The notes under the pieces: generated by a model
Told to the model about the DNA's origin: nothing
Seen by the model: only the letters and a program-made list of their open reading frames with translations
Databases searched by the model: none
Shown here: positions 34,801 through 45,989 of the stretch, piece by piece
Layout of the letters: every line of letters starts with the position of its first letter
How positions within the stretch are numbered: the stretch's first letter is position 1
Position numbers and translations under genes: made by a program
NCBI GenBank assembly: GCA_944739405.2
Contig: OX123196.2
Location: forward strand, 71,943,688 to 72,007,687
DNA from: Euclidia mi
Lineage: Eukaryota > Arthropoda > Insecta > Lepidoptera > Erebidae
Direction: 5' to 3'
Length of the DNA: 64,000 nucleotides

Positions 34801-37800
34801 GTCGGAATCGTTCAGAAGACAATATTATTATTACACTACATGATGCCCGCCGCGGTTACATCCGCGTTATTTAAGGCTACTGCTCCGCTCTCGTGGCTCA
34901 TAGCCTGATGTTATATGGCCTTCCTAGATAAATGAGCTATCTAACACTGAAATAAATTTTCAAATCGGACCGGTACTCGTAGTTCCCGAGATTAGCACGT
35001 TCAACCAAACAAACAAACTCTTCAGCTTTATATATTAGTATAAGATAAAGCCATTAAGTATTTATCTACTTAATATGTGCTAAAAGTAAGAAAACTTATG
35101 GTACTTGTGTGTGAACTTTAATAATATTACATACCAGTTATTATGATATATGTATATCCGTTAAATAGGAGTTTTGTAGTGATTTTAATGACGAATGTTA
35201 TGTATTGGTTATGTTTTAATGTTTTCTAACGCGCTGTGTTCATTTTATGTATAAAAATCAATGTTACGGACAAAAATATATCAAAAATAACATAATAATA
35301 GGTACCTTGCATGTTAAATTAAGATTTGATACAAAATATGCTGCCATCATAAATGTATCCATTTTGGGTAGATTTTCGGATTAAACTTTGACTTAGTCAG
35401 ATTCAGTCAAAGTCCTAGATTTACTACAAACTCAGATTCAGTAGAAATCACCACAGGAACACAGGTTTAAAGTATTTTTTCTCGCAAACACCACTAAAAC
35501 TGTATGAATATCAACGCCGATAAACAGCATGCTCTGCCAGCTGACGTCACTTTTCGTTTCGACCAATGGTGACGCGTTTTGTAAGTTTGAATTGCCCGCC
35601 CTTATTTTCCACTTTTAAAACAGTATTTTATGGGTTTAGATAATAATTAAATGAAAAAAGTACGTTTTGATTATAATCTGACGGTAATAAAGATTCGAAA
35701 AAAAAATATAGGAGACGAATAAAAGTTTTATGCATATTCCCTATTGGCTCTGCCACATACCTGTAGTACGGTACCTCGATGTCTACAAGTTTGTATTTCA
35801 GAGCAAGTTGCTGGTGAATGATTCAGGCTACTTGGTTATGTCTGTGCAAGTACTCGCCGTTAGCAAGACGTGAACAACCGGAAACAATATGCCTGAGGGA
35901 TTCACTGGGCTGGTGACACGCACGGCAAATATCGGTAGTGCCATCCCTCAGGATATATTTCCGGTAGTTATTCGTCTTGATAACTTCGTCAGCAATTGCA
36001 CAAACAAACCCTTCGGTTTCCCCAAAAAGGTCACCGAAGCGTAGCCAGTTCACCGAGGCTAATAGGTCTACATCGGGTCCATACAGAGCCCGATGGAACC
36101 TGCCATGAAGCTCCTTGCTCTGCCATACACGCTTGCGATCATCAGTACTGAGTACTACAGGTATGCGCCAGTTCTCCTTTGCCAACTTGAGCGGGGTGAG
36201 ACCATTGTCCACTGCGACAACATCTCGATGCATGTCCACGTTCGCCCGGAGAAAATATTCTCTGAGATTGCACACCTCGCGGTTGTGTAGGGTCTTGACA
36301 TTCAGAAAGCCACGACCCCCACACTTCCGCGGGATGTACAACCTCATCACGGATGAACGTGGATGATGCATACGATATGCCGTCAACAATGTGCGGACTC
36401 TTCTGTCCAGGGCGTCCAATTCAGACTGAGTCCACTTGAGTATGCCAAAGGAGTATACAAGAAGTGGCATGACCCAACCGTTGCAAGCACGAACCTTGTT
36501 GCCACCTGATAACAGACTTTTCAGTACTTTATTCAGGTGGCCAAAGAAACGCTCTTGCAACGATTGCTTCATGACGGCTTCATTGATACTTAAAGCCTGT
36601 GACATACCCAAGTACTTATAGGTATCAGTTAAGAGAAGCGTTCTTAGGTTAATGGAATCTGCGAGTTGGATCCCCTCAGATTCCACCATCCTTCCCTGCT
36701 TCACATGAATGACAGCACATTTATCCACACCGAACTCCATATTGATTGACTTACTAAAGTTTTGGGTTACGTTTAGTAAATCTATCAATTGGGCATCAGA
36801 GTGGGCAAATAACTTCAGGTCATCCATGAACAGCAGGTGAGATATGACCTGACCACTTCTCTGTAACTTGTAGCCTAACCTTGAACCCTCCAGTAAAGTA
36901 CTGAGAGGGTTCATGGCTAAGCAAAACCAAAGGGGACTCAGACTGTCGCCCTGAAAAATTCCCCGCTCAATTTTAATACGTTCGCCGTCCTCCTGGATCC
37001 GTCGGCATCCTGGATAGCAAAGAGTCGTATTCCATTGCCCCATACATGACTTTAAGAAGGTGCGTAGAGTTGTATTTACTTTATACAACTCTAACACCCT
37101 CAAAAGCCATGTATGCGGCACGGAGTCATACGCTTTCTTATAATCTATCCAACATGCCGCCAGATCCTTTCGGTTACGGCGAACTTGTTGGCTAATGGCC
37201 ATGTCAATGAGGAGGAGCTCCTTAGTACCACGAGCCCCCTTCCTACATCCATTCTGAGAGGCTGACATAATTGAGTTTTCTTCAACATGTTTAGCTATTT
37301 TAGCTCTCAGAATAGATGTAAGAAGTTATTATTATTATTATTTGTTTCTCTTTCACGGGTATTATTCTAATTTGCTAGAACAATACCCGGCCCTTTGGCA
37401 GGCATACACGGAGACATAGGTCCAACGCGCAGAGGCCCTTTGAGAGTTTTAATCTACTATGTGTTGGAACACCTACTGAGGAGCCTCCGCAACTGCACTA
37501 TTAAGTGCAGTCACGGATTAGCCGCAGCCGGTGAAGGACTATTGCTACTCATATGAAAACTAATTACTCTGGGCTATTGGGATGGGTGTTAAATGGATTG
37601 GTTTGATGAAACTATGGATGAAAAATCGGCGTCTGCCCTAAGTACTCTCATAGTACGTCGAAAAGGGGCAGACGGTGACTCGCCAACTCACTAGATGGGC
37701 CCTCTCTAAATAGCCACCAAGGTAAACAAACTCTGCCATAAAGGCAGCCAGAGGGCAACACCGGTGCGAGTGGCTAGGGGTGTAGAGCGGTGCGGCACCG

Positions 37801-40800
37801 GTTTCGCCATCGCGGGTCTTGACCCGGAGCGGGTTTCCCCGTAATTACGCCCTTGAAAATGACACTTCCACCCCCGAGCTAATAGCTCTTGCGACTTCTC
37901 TCTGGCCGGCCAACTAAGGCAAACCAGAGCTGAGAGTCCTGCGGGCGCTCTTGGAAATCCACTCCAACCAGCCAACAAAGGCAAGCCGGAGACGACGCCC
38001 TGACCGACTCTCTGAAGCATTCGGGACCGCAGTGTCGCCACACACATTCAGCTCGCCACAAGCTGCCCTGCGGTTTGTAAGCTTTCTTATCATCTTGTAA
38101 TACATTTTTTGTTTATATCACAAGATGATGATGGTATTTGAAAGCTGTTACTCTGCCCTCTGAGATTGCGTTAGTCTCATGGTGAGATAACGACTGACCC
38201 AGAGGGGTATTATTATATTTATTATTGTTATTATATTATTGTATCTGAAATTTCTGTAATGTTCTCGAAAGACATTTAAAGTCTGCCAAGCCGCACTCCG
38301 CCAGCATAGTGGCATGGCCTAACCCTTCTCATAATGAGAAGGCATATGTGCTCAGCAATGCGGCTGGTTATAAACAAGGCTTCTTCAGAAAATCACGATA
38401 GACTTGTATGGACCTATCGAAAGTCCTTGAGAAGTCTATGTTGCTTAAGCCGGCTTCCCTCGGGGCGTGGTTATGCGGATGGACGCGTGCGAGTCGGGTA
38501 ACTTCACAGGTGCGACAACTTTACAGATAATTTCTGTTACACGGGTAGTGGGATTTTCCTTTATCTTTTTAAAATTATTTTTCTATTGGCGAACATCGCG
38601 TAGAACTTATCTGCCGCTAATGTTAAAAGTTATCACTTATCAGCAAGCTACGTGTTTTGTTCCCATAAACAATAAAATTCAGATTAGACTCAGAAGTTAA
38701 ATTTCGCGAGTAGGTCAGTGAAAGTCAGGCATAGGAGACATGTTATAGCAGCTATCGTATAGTGTCGATAGGTCACATAGTTTGTTTTTTTAGTGTTCCG
38801 TACCTAAAAGGTAAAAAACGGGACCCTATTACTAAGCCTCCGGTGTCTGTCTGTCTGTCTGTCGAAAGCTGAAATTTACACAAATTATGTAGGTATGTCA
38901 GTTGCTGCTATAACAACAAACACTAAAAATAAAAAGAACGTAAATATTTAGGGGGGTTTTTCGTATCTTTTTGCTCAAAATTACTAACGGTAACAGGTAG
39001 ACGCTTAAAATTTTCACAGAATATGTAGTTGAATATAACATTTCAAAATAAATTTAATAAAAAATTAAATAATAAAGGGGCCATAAAGGCCTCCCATACA
39101 ACAAACGTAATTTTAAGCAATTTGTTAATCGATCTTAATAAATATTTAAGTATACATACCTACAACAAACGTGATTTTCTTTTATAGATGATGGTACGGC
39201 CCTTCGTGCGCGAGTCCGACTCGCACTTGCCCAATTTTTTTTTGTTTGGATTTTATTAAAAAAAAAATTATTTATTTTTACTTTCCTTTTTTAATGTCAC
39301 TGGTAACTGGTCCTTGATAAATATGCAAAGTGTCAAATTATTCCGACGTTTCAAAATCGGTCAAATTTGCGTCCAAAGTTTCCGTTACATAGATACAGAC
39401 AACCGAAGCAAAGCTATAAGCTAAGCTAAGCGATCCCGAAGTACGAGACGGACTTGTGGAGTAGCTTTCCTTGTATCGAGGATTTTGTTTTAGGGGATGA
39501 TCTTCATTTAGTTTGGGGTTAGGGAAGCACGAAACTCATGTTTTTAATTGCTTTACGCTTGTATCTACTTGGCAGGTGGGGTAGGCAGAGGTGTAATATT
39601 ACCCACATTTTGCCAAAAAATCATGTCTTTAAAAAGGATACTTTTCCGATCCGCCCCTATACGTGTTGTACTTAGGTGTATTGTAATTGTTAAATATTTT
39701 CTCTCTCTCACAGCATACCGCAAGAAAGGCAGCCAGCCTGGTGCTGAGAACCTAATGATATGCTCCTATGAGAACGGCCCATCAGGCAAGACGTGTGACG
39801 TGGATATTTATATGTTCAGCCCCTGCTCTCCCGAATACCAGTACAACTATGGACGGGCTGCACCCTGCGTGTTCCTGAGACTGAACAAGGTAATTGTCTT
39901 CATTTATTTACAGATGGTCTAGTTCATTTTAAAGTGCTTAGCTAGTGCCTACCTTATGAAATTGCAATAAGAAGGTATCGATCGAATTATTTAATTAGTC
40001 GAGATGCGTCCGACCTAAAAATTGTTTACCCATCGTAAACTGCCAATCTATAGTGCCTTATGAAATTGCAAATACACAAAAGGGTGTAGTCTACCGAATG
40101 TCGATTCGCACATTTCGTGCAATCATACAATAACCCGCACAGGGGTATCCTTTGTTAAATTTTAATTATGAATCTGACCAAGCCTTTCGTCATTGACTCA
40201 ACACAAAACAAAATCTGTTTATTATCTCGGAGTTATAGGTACTTTAACTGTCTGTGTTCTCATATTCCAGATGCTCAACTGGAAGCCAGAGCCGTACAAC
40301 CGGACGGACGATTTGCCGGCCAACATGCCAGCGGATCTGAAACAATACATCAGAATTATTGTACGTACCTATACCCGGTCGTAAGAAGTAAGGCATCAAG
40401 TCCTACATAAGAAGGCTGTAGAATTAAATGAAGACTTAACTGCCTACCCCAGTTAGCTGCGCATAGTCTTAAGTACGCATTTATACTTAGGCCCAGTTTC
40501 ACCACCTGTGGATAGGCTTTATCTGCAAGATAAATTATCGAAGTATACCAACATTGGAACGTATGAGTAAAGAACAATTTATTTAACAGTACTTGTGAAA
40601 CTGGACATGAATCTCTTGCTATGATGATAATACTACCTACTGTAGTGTACCTACCTGTTCCCCTGTAGTCGGGCAAGCCTGAAGCGAACACGGTGTGGGT
40701 GTCGTGTGCGGGCGCGACGCCGGCCGACGTGGAGCTCATGGGCCCCGTGCAGTACTTGATATGATGATAATACTACCTACTGTAGTGTACCTACCTGTTC

Positions 40801-43800
40801 CCCTGTAGTGGGGCAAGCCTGAAGCGAACACGGTGTGGGTGTCGTGTGCGGGCGCGACGCCGGCCGACGTGGAGCTCATGGGCCCCGTGCAGTACTTGAT
40901 ATGATGATAATACTACCTACTGTAGTGTACCTACCTGTTCCCCTGTAGTGGGGCAAGCCTGAAGCGAACACGGTGTGGGTGTCGTGTGCGGGCGCGACGC
41001 CGGCCGACGTGGAGCTCATGGGCCCCGTGCAGTACTTGATATGATGATAATACTACCTACTGTAGTGTACCTACCTGTTCCCCTGTAGTCGGGCAAGCCT
41101 GAAGCGAACACGGTGTGGGTGTCGTGTGCGGGCGCGACGCCGGCCGACGTGGAGCTCATGGGCCCCGTGCAGTACTTGATATGATGATAATACTACCTAC
41201 TGTAGTGTACCTACCTGTTCCCCTGTAGTCGGGCAAGCCTGAAGCGAACACGGTGTGGGTGTCGTGTGCGGGCGCGACGCCGGCCGACGTGGAGCTCATG
41301 GGCCCCGTGCAGTACTTGATATGATGATAATACTACCTACTGTAGTGTACCTACCTGTTCCCCTGTAGTGGGGCAAGCCTGAAGCGAACACGGTGTGGGT
41401 GTCGTGTGCGGGCGCGACGCCGGCCGACGTGGAGCTCATGGGCCCCGTGCAGTACTTGATATGATGATAATACTACCTACTGTAGTGTACCTACCTGTTC
41501 CCCTGTAGTCGGGCAAGCCTGAAGCGAACACGGTGTGGGTGTCGTGTGCGGGCGCGACGCCGGCCGACGTGGAGCTCATGGGCCCCGTGCAGTACTTGAT
41601 ATGATGATAATACTACCTACTGTAGTGTACCTACCTGTTCCCCTGTAGTCGGGCAAGCCTGAAGCGAACACGGTGTGGGTGTCGTGTGCGGGCGCGACGC
41701 CGGCCGACGTGGAGCTCATGGGCCCCGTGCAGTACTTGATATGATGATAATACTACCTACTGTAGTGTACCTACCTGTTCCCCTGTAGTCGGGCAAGCCT
41801 GAAGCGAACACGGTGTGGGTGTCGTGTGCGGGCGCGACGCCGGCCGACGTGGAGCTCATGGGCCCCGTGCAGTACTTGATATGATGATAATACTACCTAC
41901 TGTAGTGTACCTACCTGTTCCCCTGTAGTCGGGCAAGCCTGAAGCGAACACGGTGTGGGTGTCGTGTGCGGGCGCGACGCCGGCCGACGTGGAGCTCATG
42001 GGCCCCGTGCAGTACTTGATATGATGATAATACTACCTACTGTAGTGTACCTACCTGTTCCCCTGTAGTCGGGCAAGCCTGAAGCGAACACGGTGTGGGT
42101 GTCGTGTGCGGGCGCGACGCCGGCCGACGTGGAGCTCATGGGCCCCGTGCAGTACTTGATATGATGATAATACTACCTACTGTAGTGTACCTACCTGTTC
42201 CCCTGTAGTCGGGCAAGCCTGAAGCGAACACGGTGTGGGTGTCGTGTGCGGGCGCGACGCCGGCCGACGTGGAGCTCATGGGCCCCGTGCAGTACTTGAT
42301 ATGATGATAATACTACCTACTGTAGTGTACCTACCTGTTCCCCTGTAGTCGGGCAAGCCTGAAGCGAACACGGTGTGGGTGTCGTGTGCGGGCGCGACGC
42401 CGGCCGACGTGGAGCTCATGGGCCCCGTGCAGTACTTGATATGATGATAATACTACCTACTGTAGTGTACCTACCTGTTCCCCTGTAGTCGGGCAAGCCT
42501 GAAGCGAACACGGTGTGGGTGTCGTGTGCGGGCGCGACGCCGGCCGACGTGGAGCTCATGGGCCCCGTGCAGTACTTGATATGATGATAATACTACCTAC
42601 TGTAGTGTACCTACCTGTTCCCCTGTAGTCGGGCAAGCCTGAAGCGAACACGGTGTGGGTGTCGTGTGCGGGCGCGACGCCGGCCGACGTGGAGCTCATG
42701 GGCCCCGTGCAGTACTTGATATGATGATAATACTACCTACTGTAGTGTACCTACCTGTTCCCCTGTAGTCGGGCAGGCCTGAAGCGAACACGGTGTGGGT
42801 GTCGTGTGCGGGCGCGACGCCGGCCGACGTGGAGCTCATGGGCCCCGTGCAGTACTTGATATGATGATAATACTACCTACTGTAGTGTACCTACCTGTTC
42901 CCCTGTAGTGGGGCAAGCCTGAAGCGAACACGGTGTGGGTGTCGTGTGCGGGCGCGACGCCGGCCGACGTGGAGCTCATGGGCCCCGTGCAGTACTTGCC
43001 GCGCAGAGGACTGCCCGCCTACTACTTCCCCTACTCCGCGCAGGAGGGATACCTCAGCCCGCTCGTCGCCTTGATCTTTGAGAGGCCAGCCGGTGAGTAT
43101 ATTTGAATTTTAAACGATATTTTGAGCACATCTAGCGTAGCTCTTCGTTAGGTTATGAGTCTATTTACGAGTAGGTAGATTCCACAACACACTATTCTCG
43201 AGTAGAGGTCCAGAATAGAGTGCATCAAAAATTCACCGTTTTCGTTACAGGCGAGGCTGATCTGCTTTTGTACCTACATTAAGAGTAATGTAGGTACAAA
43301 AGCAGATCAGTAGGTATTTTATGCTAAATTTAAACTTGACCCTATCTGTGTAAAAACGTTGGTCAAGGTTGACTTACGCTAAATTTCTAGGGCTCTGCAC
43401 AAACAGGCTACCGACTACAGCCATGTTGGCTGCTTTGATTATTAACTTGTTTATACAAGTTGGTTCGGCGATGCACCGAACCGTACCTAAGTATTAGGCG
43501 ATTTGGCAAAATATTAATATTGTGGACTATATGAGGATGGGTTCTGATCGCCTAGGATAGGAAAAGGGAGTGGGTTCACGGGAGAAATAGGAGGCGGAAG
43601 TATGGGAGCACACCTACCTCCGTTCTCTCGGCTTGACAAGATGGCGGCCTCCTGGTGTCTTCGTGCTTCCTGAAGCTGCACTGATCACTCCACTACACCC
43701 GCGGGTGGTTTAGTTCTCGTTTATTATTATTAAGCGGCAGGATATAGCGGTATTACACGGGTTCGGCGCGTCGCGGTCTGCCTCGCGAACGCGGCCGGTC

Positions 43801-44582
43801 AGCGAGATAGATGATTCTTGACTGTCGCGCGTCGTTGAACTCGGCGACGAATTAGCTAGGCGTGCCTTTGGGAAAGGGAAGGAATAAAAGGATCGCTCGT
43901 ATTGGACGAGCAAGCGAGGAACGATTGACGTTGATGTAATTAATTATCAATAGAAAGATAGATGGCGCTACCACAAGTTTATAATCAAAGGGTGGCTGTT
44001 AGCCGCAATGGCCCAGGCCAGGCTATCGCGCGTAACAGTCATAGGCAGGTTTCCGCCAGTAGTGGTCTGTCTGCGGATGCCACAAGATTATTCTGTATAG
44101 TTATCGAGCTACTGAGTCGCAAGTTGTCACAACCGTGAACCGGTGTCATTAGTGTCATATCGTGTACGCTACGCGAAGCGGAGAGTGAATGGCAAATGGC
44201 ACAGTCGAACAACTTCCCGCTAGACCACCATAAGGGTGAGAATCGCTTAGCAAGACATCGTCGCTTCCAGTGCTATTTTACACGCACATTGACACTCGTA
44301 TACAAAACCAGTTTCTAATGTGCCTCCACTGACCACTCTATGAGCGAGCCAAGGGATTTTTTCCAACTGGTCCAGCGCCGACTTGTTTGATTGTACCTTC
44401 TCGCGATACACGCATTCAAGGTCCCACACTAAAGAACTTTTCTTATAAATCTTTTCTGATGTATTGTTACAGCGGGTGTTGTGCTCACAGTGAAGTGCAC
44501 CGCGTGGGCGAAGAACATCGAGCTCGATGACAACGACGAGACGAAAGGTTCCGCCGTCTTCCATCTGATGGTAGACGTGTAG
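25890..44582 (+). CDS. nrv: Na+/K+-ATPase beta subunit, copy 2 (spliced)
   Basis: Coding exons: 25890-25950, 28058-28108, 28724-28831, 39714-39889, 40271-40360, 42909-43092 and 44473-44582; same splice sites and phases as copy 1, 259 codons. The start has the same CACCATGG context and upstream in-frame TAG. Relative to copy 1 there are three silent and four missense differences: Lys to Met in exon 5 (DIYKF/DIYMF), Glu to Ala in exon 6, Ser to Trp at the first codon of exon 7 (TGG in the last array unit) and Ile to Leu in exon 8. All six cysteines, both sequons and family blocks are kept, so it is predicted to be a functional beta subunit. Intron 4 is nearly 11 kb because of Dong-type insertions. 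Exon 7 must use the last of 17 acceptors. Confidence 0.92.
26820..27480. repeat. Cluster of SINE and Helitron-like fragments in intron 2
   Basis: In order: a SINE-like head (26820-26945, shared with copy 1); a second tRNA-like unit with GTTCGAATCGACGGC (26945-27055); a dispersed element with ACTGACTGACTGACAG (27050-27262, related to 18905-19140 and 59270-59480); and a tail ending GCCCAGCAGTGGGACAG...GATGATG (27280-27480), a common lepidopteran retroelement end. There is no coding capacity. Confidence 0.65.
27758..27989 (+). mobile_element. SINE with 9-bp target duplication, copy 2 only
   Basis: The body has ATAGGCTCGCC...TACGTGGGA and CCCCTTCGGGG...GGCGTGAGTC with a (TATG)n tail. It is flanked by ACGTTAACA at 27749-27757 and 27990-27998. 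Copy 1 has one ACGTTAACG at the same place (about 5580), the empty site. It inserted in copy 2 after the duplication. Confidence 0.85.
28855..29035 (+). repeat. tRNA-like SINE in intron 4 (copy 2)
   Basis: Orthologous in position and sequence to the SINE at 6755-6915 in copy 1. Confidence 0.75.
29490..33500 (-). mobile_element. Dong/R4-clade non-LTR retrotransposon, copy A, decayed
   Basis: One ORF on the minus strand from about 33218 to 29638, broken by an in-frame TGA (32739), an in-frame TAG (31473; the intact relative has Gln) and a frameshift near 30770. In order: a low-complexity Ser/Pro N-terminus; RT with PITCLPTLYKVFT, motif A WIDYKKAYDSV, motif B FQGDSLSPLWF, motif C FMDDLKLFA; a CCHC finger CRACHQPGESLRHIVSGC; and a restriction-like endonuclease with KPDIVVIDRLERLAMIIDVT. 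The architecture (one ORF, C-terminal endonuclease) is that of the R2/R4 group. Both ends abut TAA/ATT repeats, the known target of Dong. It inserted into intron 4 of beta-subunit copy 2. Confidence 0.85.
33600..37327 (-). mobile_element. Dong/R4-clade retrotransposon, copy B, 5'-truncated
   Basis: The RT to zinc-finger part is open at 37268-35823 (481 codons) with motifs A (WIDYKKAYDSV), B (FQGDSLSPLWF) and C (FMDDLKLFA). The endonuclease part continues at 34160-33730 (KPDIVVKDRSERLAIIVDVT). The two are separated by a TA-flanked DNA element (34130-35741). The 5' end is cut at about 37327 inside the RT and abuts (ATT)n; the 3' end also abuts (ATT)n. It is a sister copy to copy A and lies directly beside it. 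Confidence 0.85.
34128..35743. mobile_element. TA-flanked MITE inside Dong copy B
   Basis: TA target duplication at 34128-34129 and 35742-35743; termini GGGAATATGCAT and ATGCATATTCCC (element 34130-35741, 1,612 bp). No transposase is seen. A Helitron-like fragment (about 34845-35045, minus orientation, with ATACTAATATATAAAG-type end) is nested inside it. The insertion splits the Dong ORF between its zinc finger and endonuclease. Confidence 0.85.
37328..38240 (-). repeat. TAA-bounded block, possible third Dong-type or SINE-like element
   Basis: About 870 bp bounded on both sides by (ATT)n. GC-richer than its surroundings with no convincing ORF; it contains TTTCCCCGTAATTACGCCC and paired stretches. 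The TAA-repeat borders suggest that it uses the same target as the Dong copies next to it: a 5' untranslated fragment or a non-autonomous partner. This is inference from position only. Confidence 0.4.
38260..38370 (+). repeat. Retroelement tail fragment
   Basis: GTTCTCGAAAGACAT...CCAGCATAGTGGC...CTTCTCATAATGAGAAGG matches the segment at 27340-27440. Diverged. Confidence 0.55.
40619..42998 (+). repeat. 140-bp tandem array spanning a splice acceptor, 17 units
   Basis: Exactly 2,380 bp = 17 x 140. Same unit as 11697-14636. Acceptor exon starts run from 40669 to 42909. TGG replaces TCG in units 2, 3, 6 and 17; AGG replaces AAG in unit 16. The left edge keeps a base (CTTGCTATG) that differs from all internal units (CTTGATATG), marking the ancestral intron boundary. 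The final unit, which supplies the real exon 7, is a TGG type. Confidence 0.97.
43257..43310. repeat. Short perfect-arm hairpin, copy 2 only
   Basis: CTGATCTGCTTTTGTACCTA and its exact reverse complement are separated by a few bases. Copy 1 has only the right arm (near 14905), so the left arm arose in copy 2, as if by template switching. Confidence 0.85.
43465..43970. other. Copy 2-specific insertion in intron 7
   Basis: About 500 bp absent from copy 1, where CTTGTTTATAATCAAAG runs on. It contains GGTTCGGCGATGCACCGAACC (a hairpin) and a GC-rich stretch with TTCGGCGCGTCGCGG. No gene or recognised element. Probably a transposed segment. Confidence 0.5.
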
Positions 44583-44928
44583 CAGGACTACCCTGTCATG
44601 ACTAGACCTACCCCGAGAGCGTGGGGTAGCAGGTTCACCCCAGCCTGAAGACCAGACTGATAAAGCGATACCTCGATACATGCCATACCGACATATTATA
44701 GTGATATATACAAACTGTTTTGTAACGAAGGGAAATGGAAATTCTCCAGTCAAAGGTCCTTAGTATACTTACTAGTAATCTTTGGCGTCCAGGGTCCAGT
44801 GATTGATGAAGAACTTTTACAACGGTGTAAAGCCTGTGATGGAAGATATGATATAAAATATCACAATTTCGTTCTTCAGTTTTGTATTCTTATGTAATTT
44901 AAAATAGATCCTTACAGTTTTTTAACTA

Positions 44929-44934
44929 AATAAA
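44929..44934 (+). terminator. Poly(A) signal of beta-subunit copy 2
   Basis: AATAAA in the block ACTAAATAAAGTTTTC, conserved with copy 1, 347 bp after the stop. Confidence 0.75.
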
Positions 44935-45012
44935 GTTTTCTACTTGTTTGATTTTATATTGTGTAATTTGCGTTTTATTTTATTTTGAATTTTAAGCACA
45001 GTTTTGTACCTA

Positions 45013-45187
45013 AAGCGCAGGCCACACCGCCAACTGACGGACGGAGCGGGCGAAGTGGACGACATCGTTTCACCTCTTTTCATACTTGGGTTCACACCGC
45101 CAACTAACACCCAAGTATGAAAAGAGGTGAAACGATGTCGTCCGCTTCGCCCGCTCCGTCTGTCAGTTGGCGGTGTGGCCTGCGCTT
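45013..45187. mobile_element. 175-bp foldback (hairpin) element
   Basis: AAGCGCAGGCCACACCGCC at the left and its reverse complement at the right; arms of about 80 bp with near-perfect complementarity around a centre near 45100 (TTGGGTTCACACCGCC...). It sits exactly at the edge of the duplicated block. Foldback MITE without coding sequence. Confidence 0.85.
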
Positions 45188-45989
45188 AAGGGCCACCGCA
45201 TACGTAGCGAAGCGCACCGCAAAGTATGCGAGGATTTTTTTGCCATTATTGAAGGTTGGGACGGACTTGTGTCGACCATGTCACCAACCTGCTGAATCCC
45301 ATGGATCATAATATAGAACAAACCATTTATAGAACAATCAAAAGATGCTCGTCTTGCCAAAAGTGAATAATTGCATAGGCACAACCAAGAAGCCAGGACC
45401 GTTCAGTGACTCTGAAAAACAGTATTACAGTCTATGTCTAAGATCCGTAGAAAAGCGTCCTTCACCGCTGGGCCTCAAGTCTGCTATTTTAAACACATTC
45501 GTCATTCCAACACGATCCCATTGTCATTTTGACAAAAGTTCGTAGTCTGGTAATTCATTATGATAGTTCAGTGATCGATCAGTGGAATCGTAATTGAATG
45601 GTGGCAGAATGGCATTGTTGTATTGCCATAGATAAAAAAAACCATTAGAAGAAATGATTTTTGAAAAACTACCATGAAATTTGATTATTTTTCATGCCAG
45701 ATTTCATTTATATATTATTTAAATATTCATTACTAGTGTTATAAGCACTCTAAAGTTGTATTAAAGTTCGTAAATAGCAAAAAAAACAATGAATTTAACC
45801 ATTCAACTCAATAATATTTGTTCTGTTTAGCTGTCAAAGTCAAATCATGTTTTGAAGTAAGAACTGTCAAAAGTTCAAAACTCATACCCACAGAGTACTT
45901 TAAACAAAGTCCTAGTTTGTTATATTTCTCAATAATCTCAATGCACTGCGTTGAATTGTTTAGTACCGAGTAGCTCGTATGTTTCTCTT

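Larger units (their letters stand above)
24975..45015 (+). repeat. Segmental duplication, copy 2
   Basis: Colinear with 2480-16330 from the 5' flank through the poly(A) region. It is longer mainly because intron 4 contains about 9 kb of retrotransposons (29.2-38.4 kb). It lacks the Helitron, the 5741 SINE and the 14978 MITE of copy 1. Confidence 0.93.

Noticed and set aside
37706..38105. Protein-coding gene in the GC-rich block
   Set aside because: Overlapping short minus-strand frames without homology; the block is bounded by TAA repeats like a retroelement.
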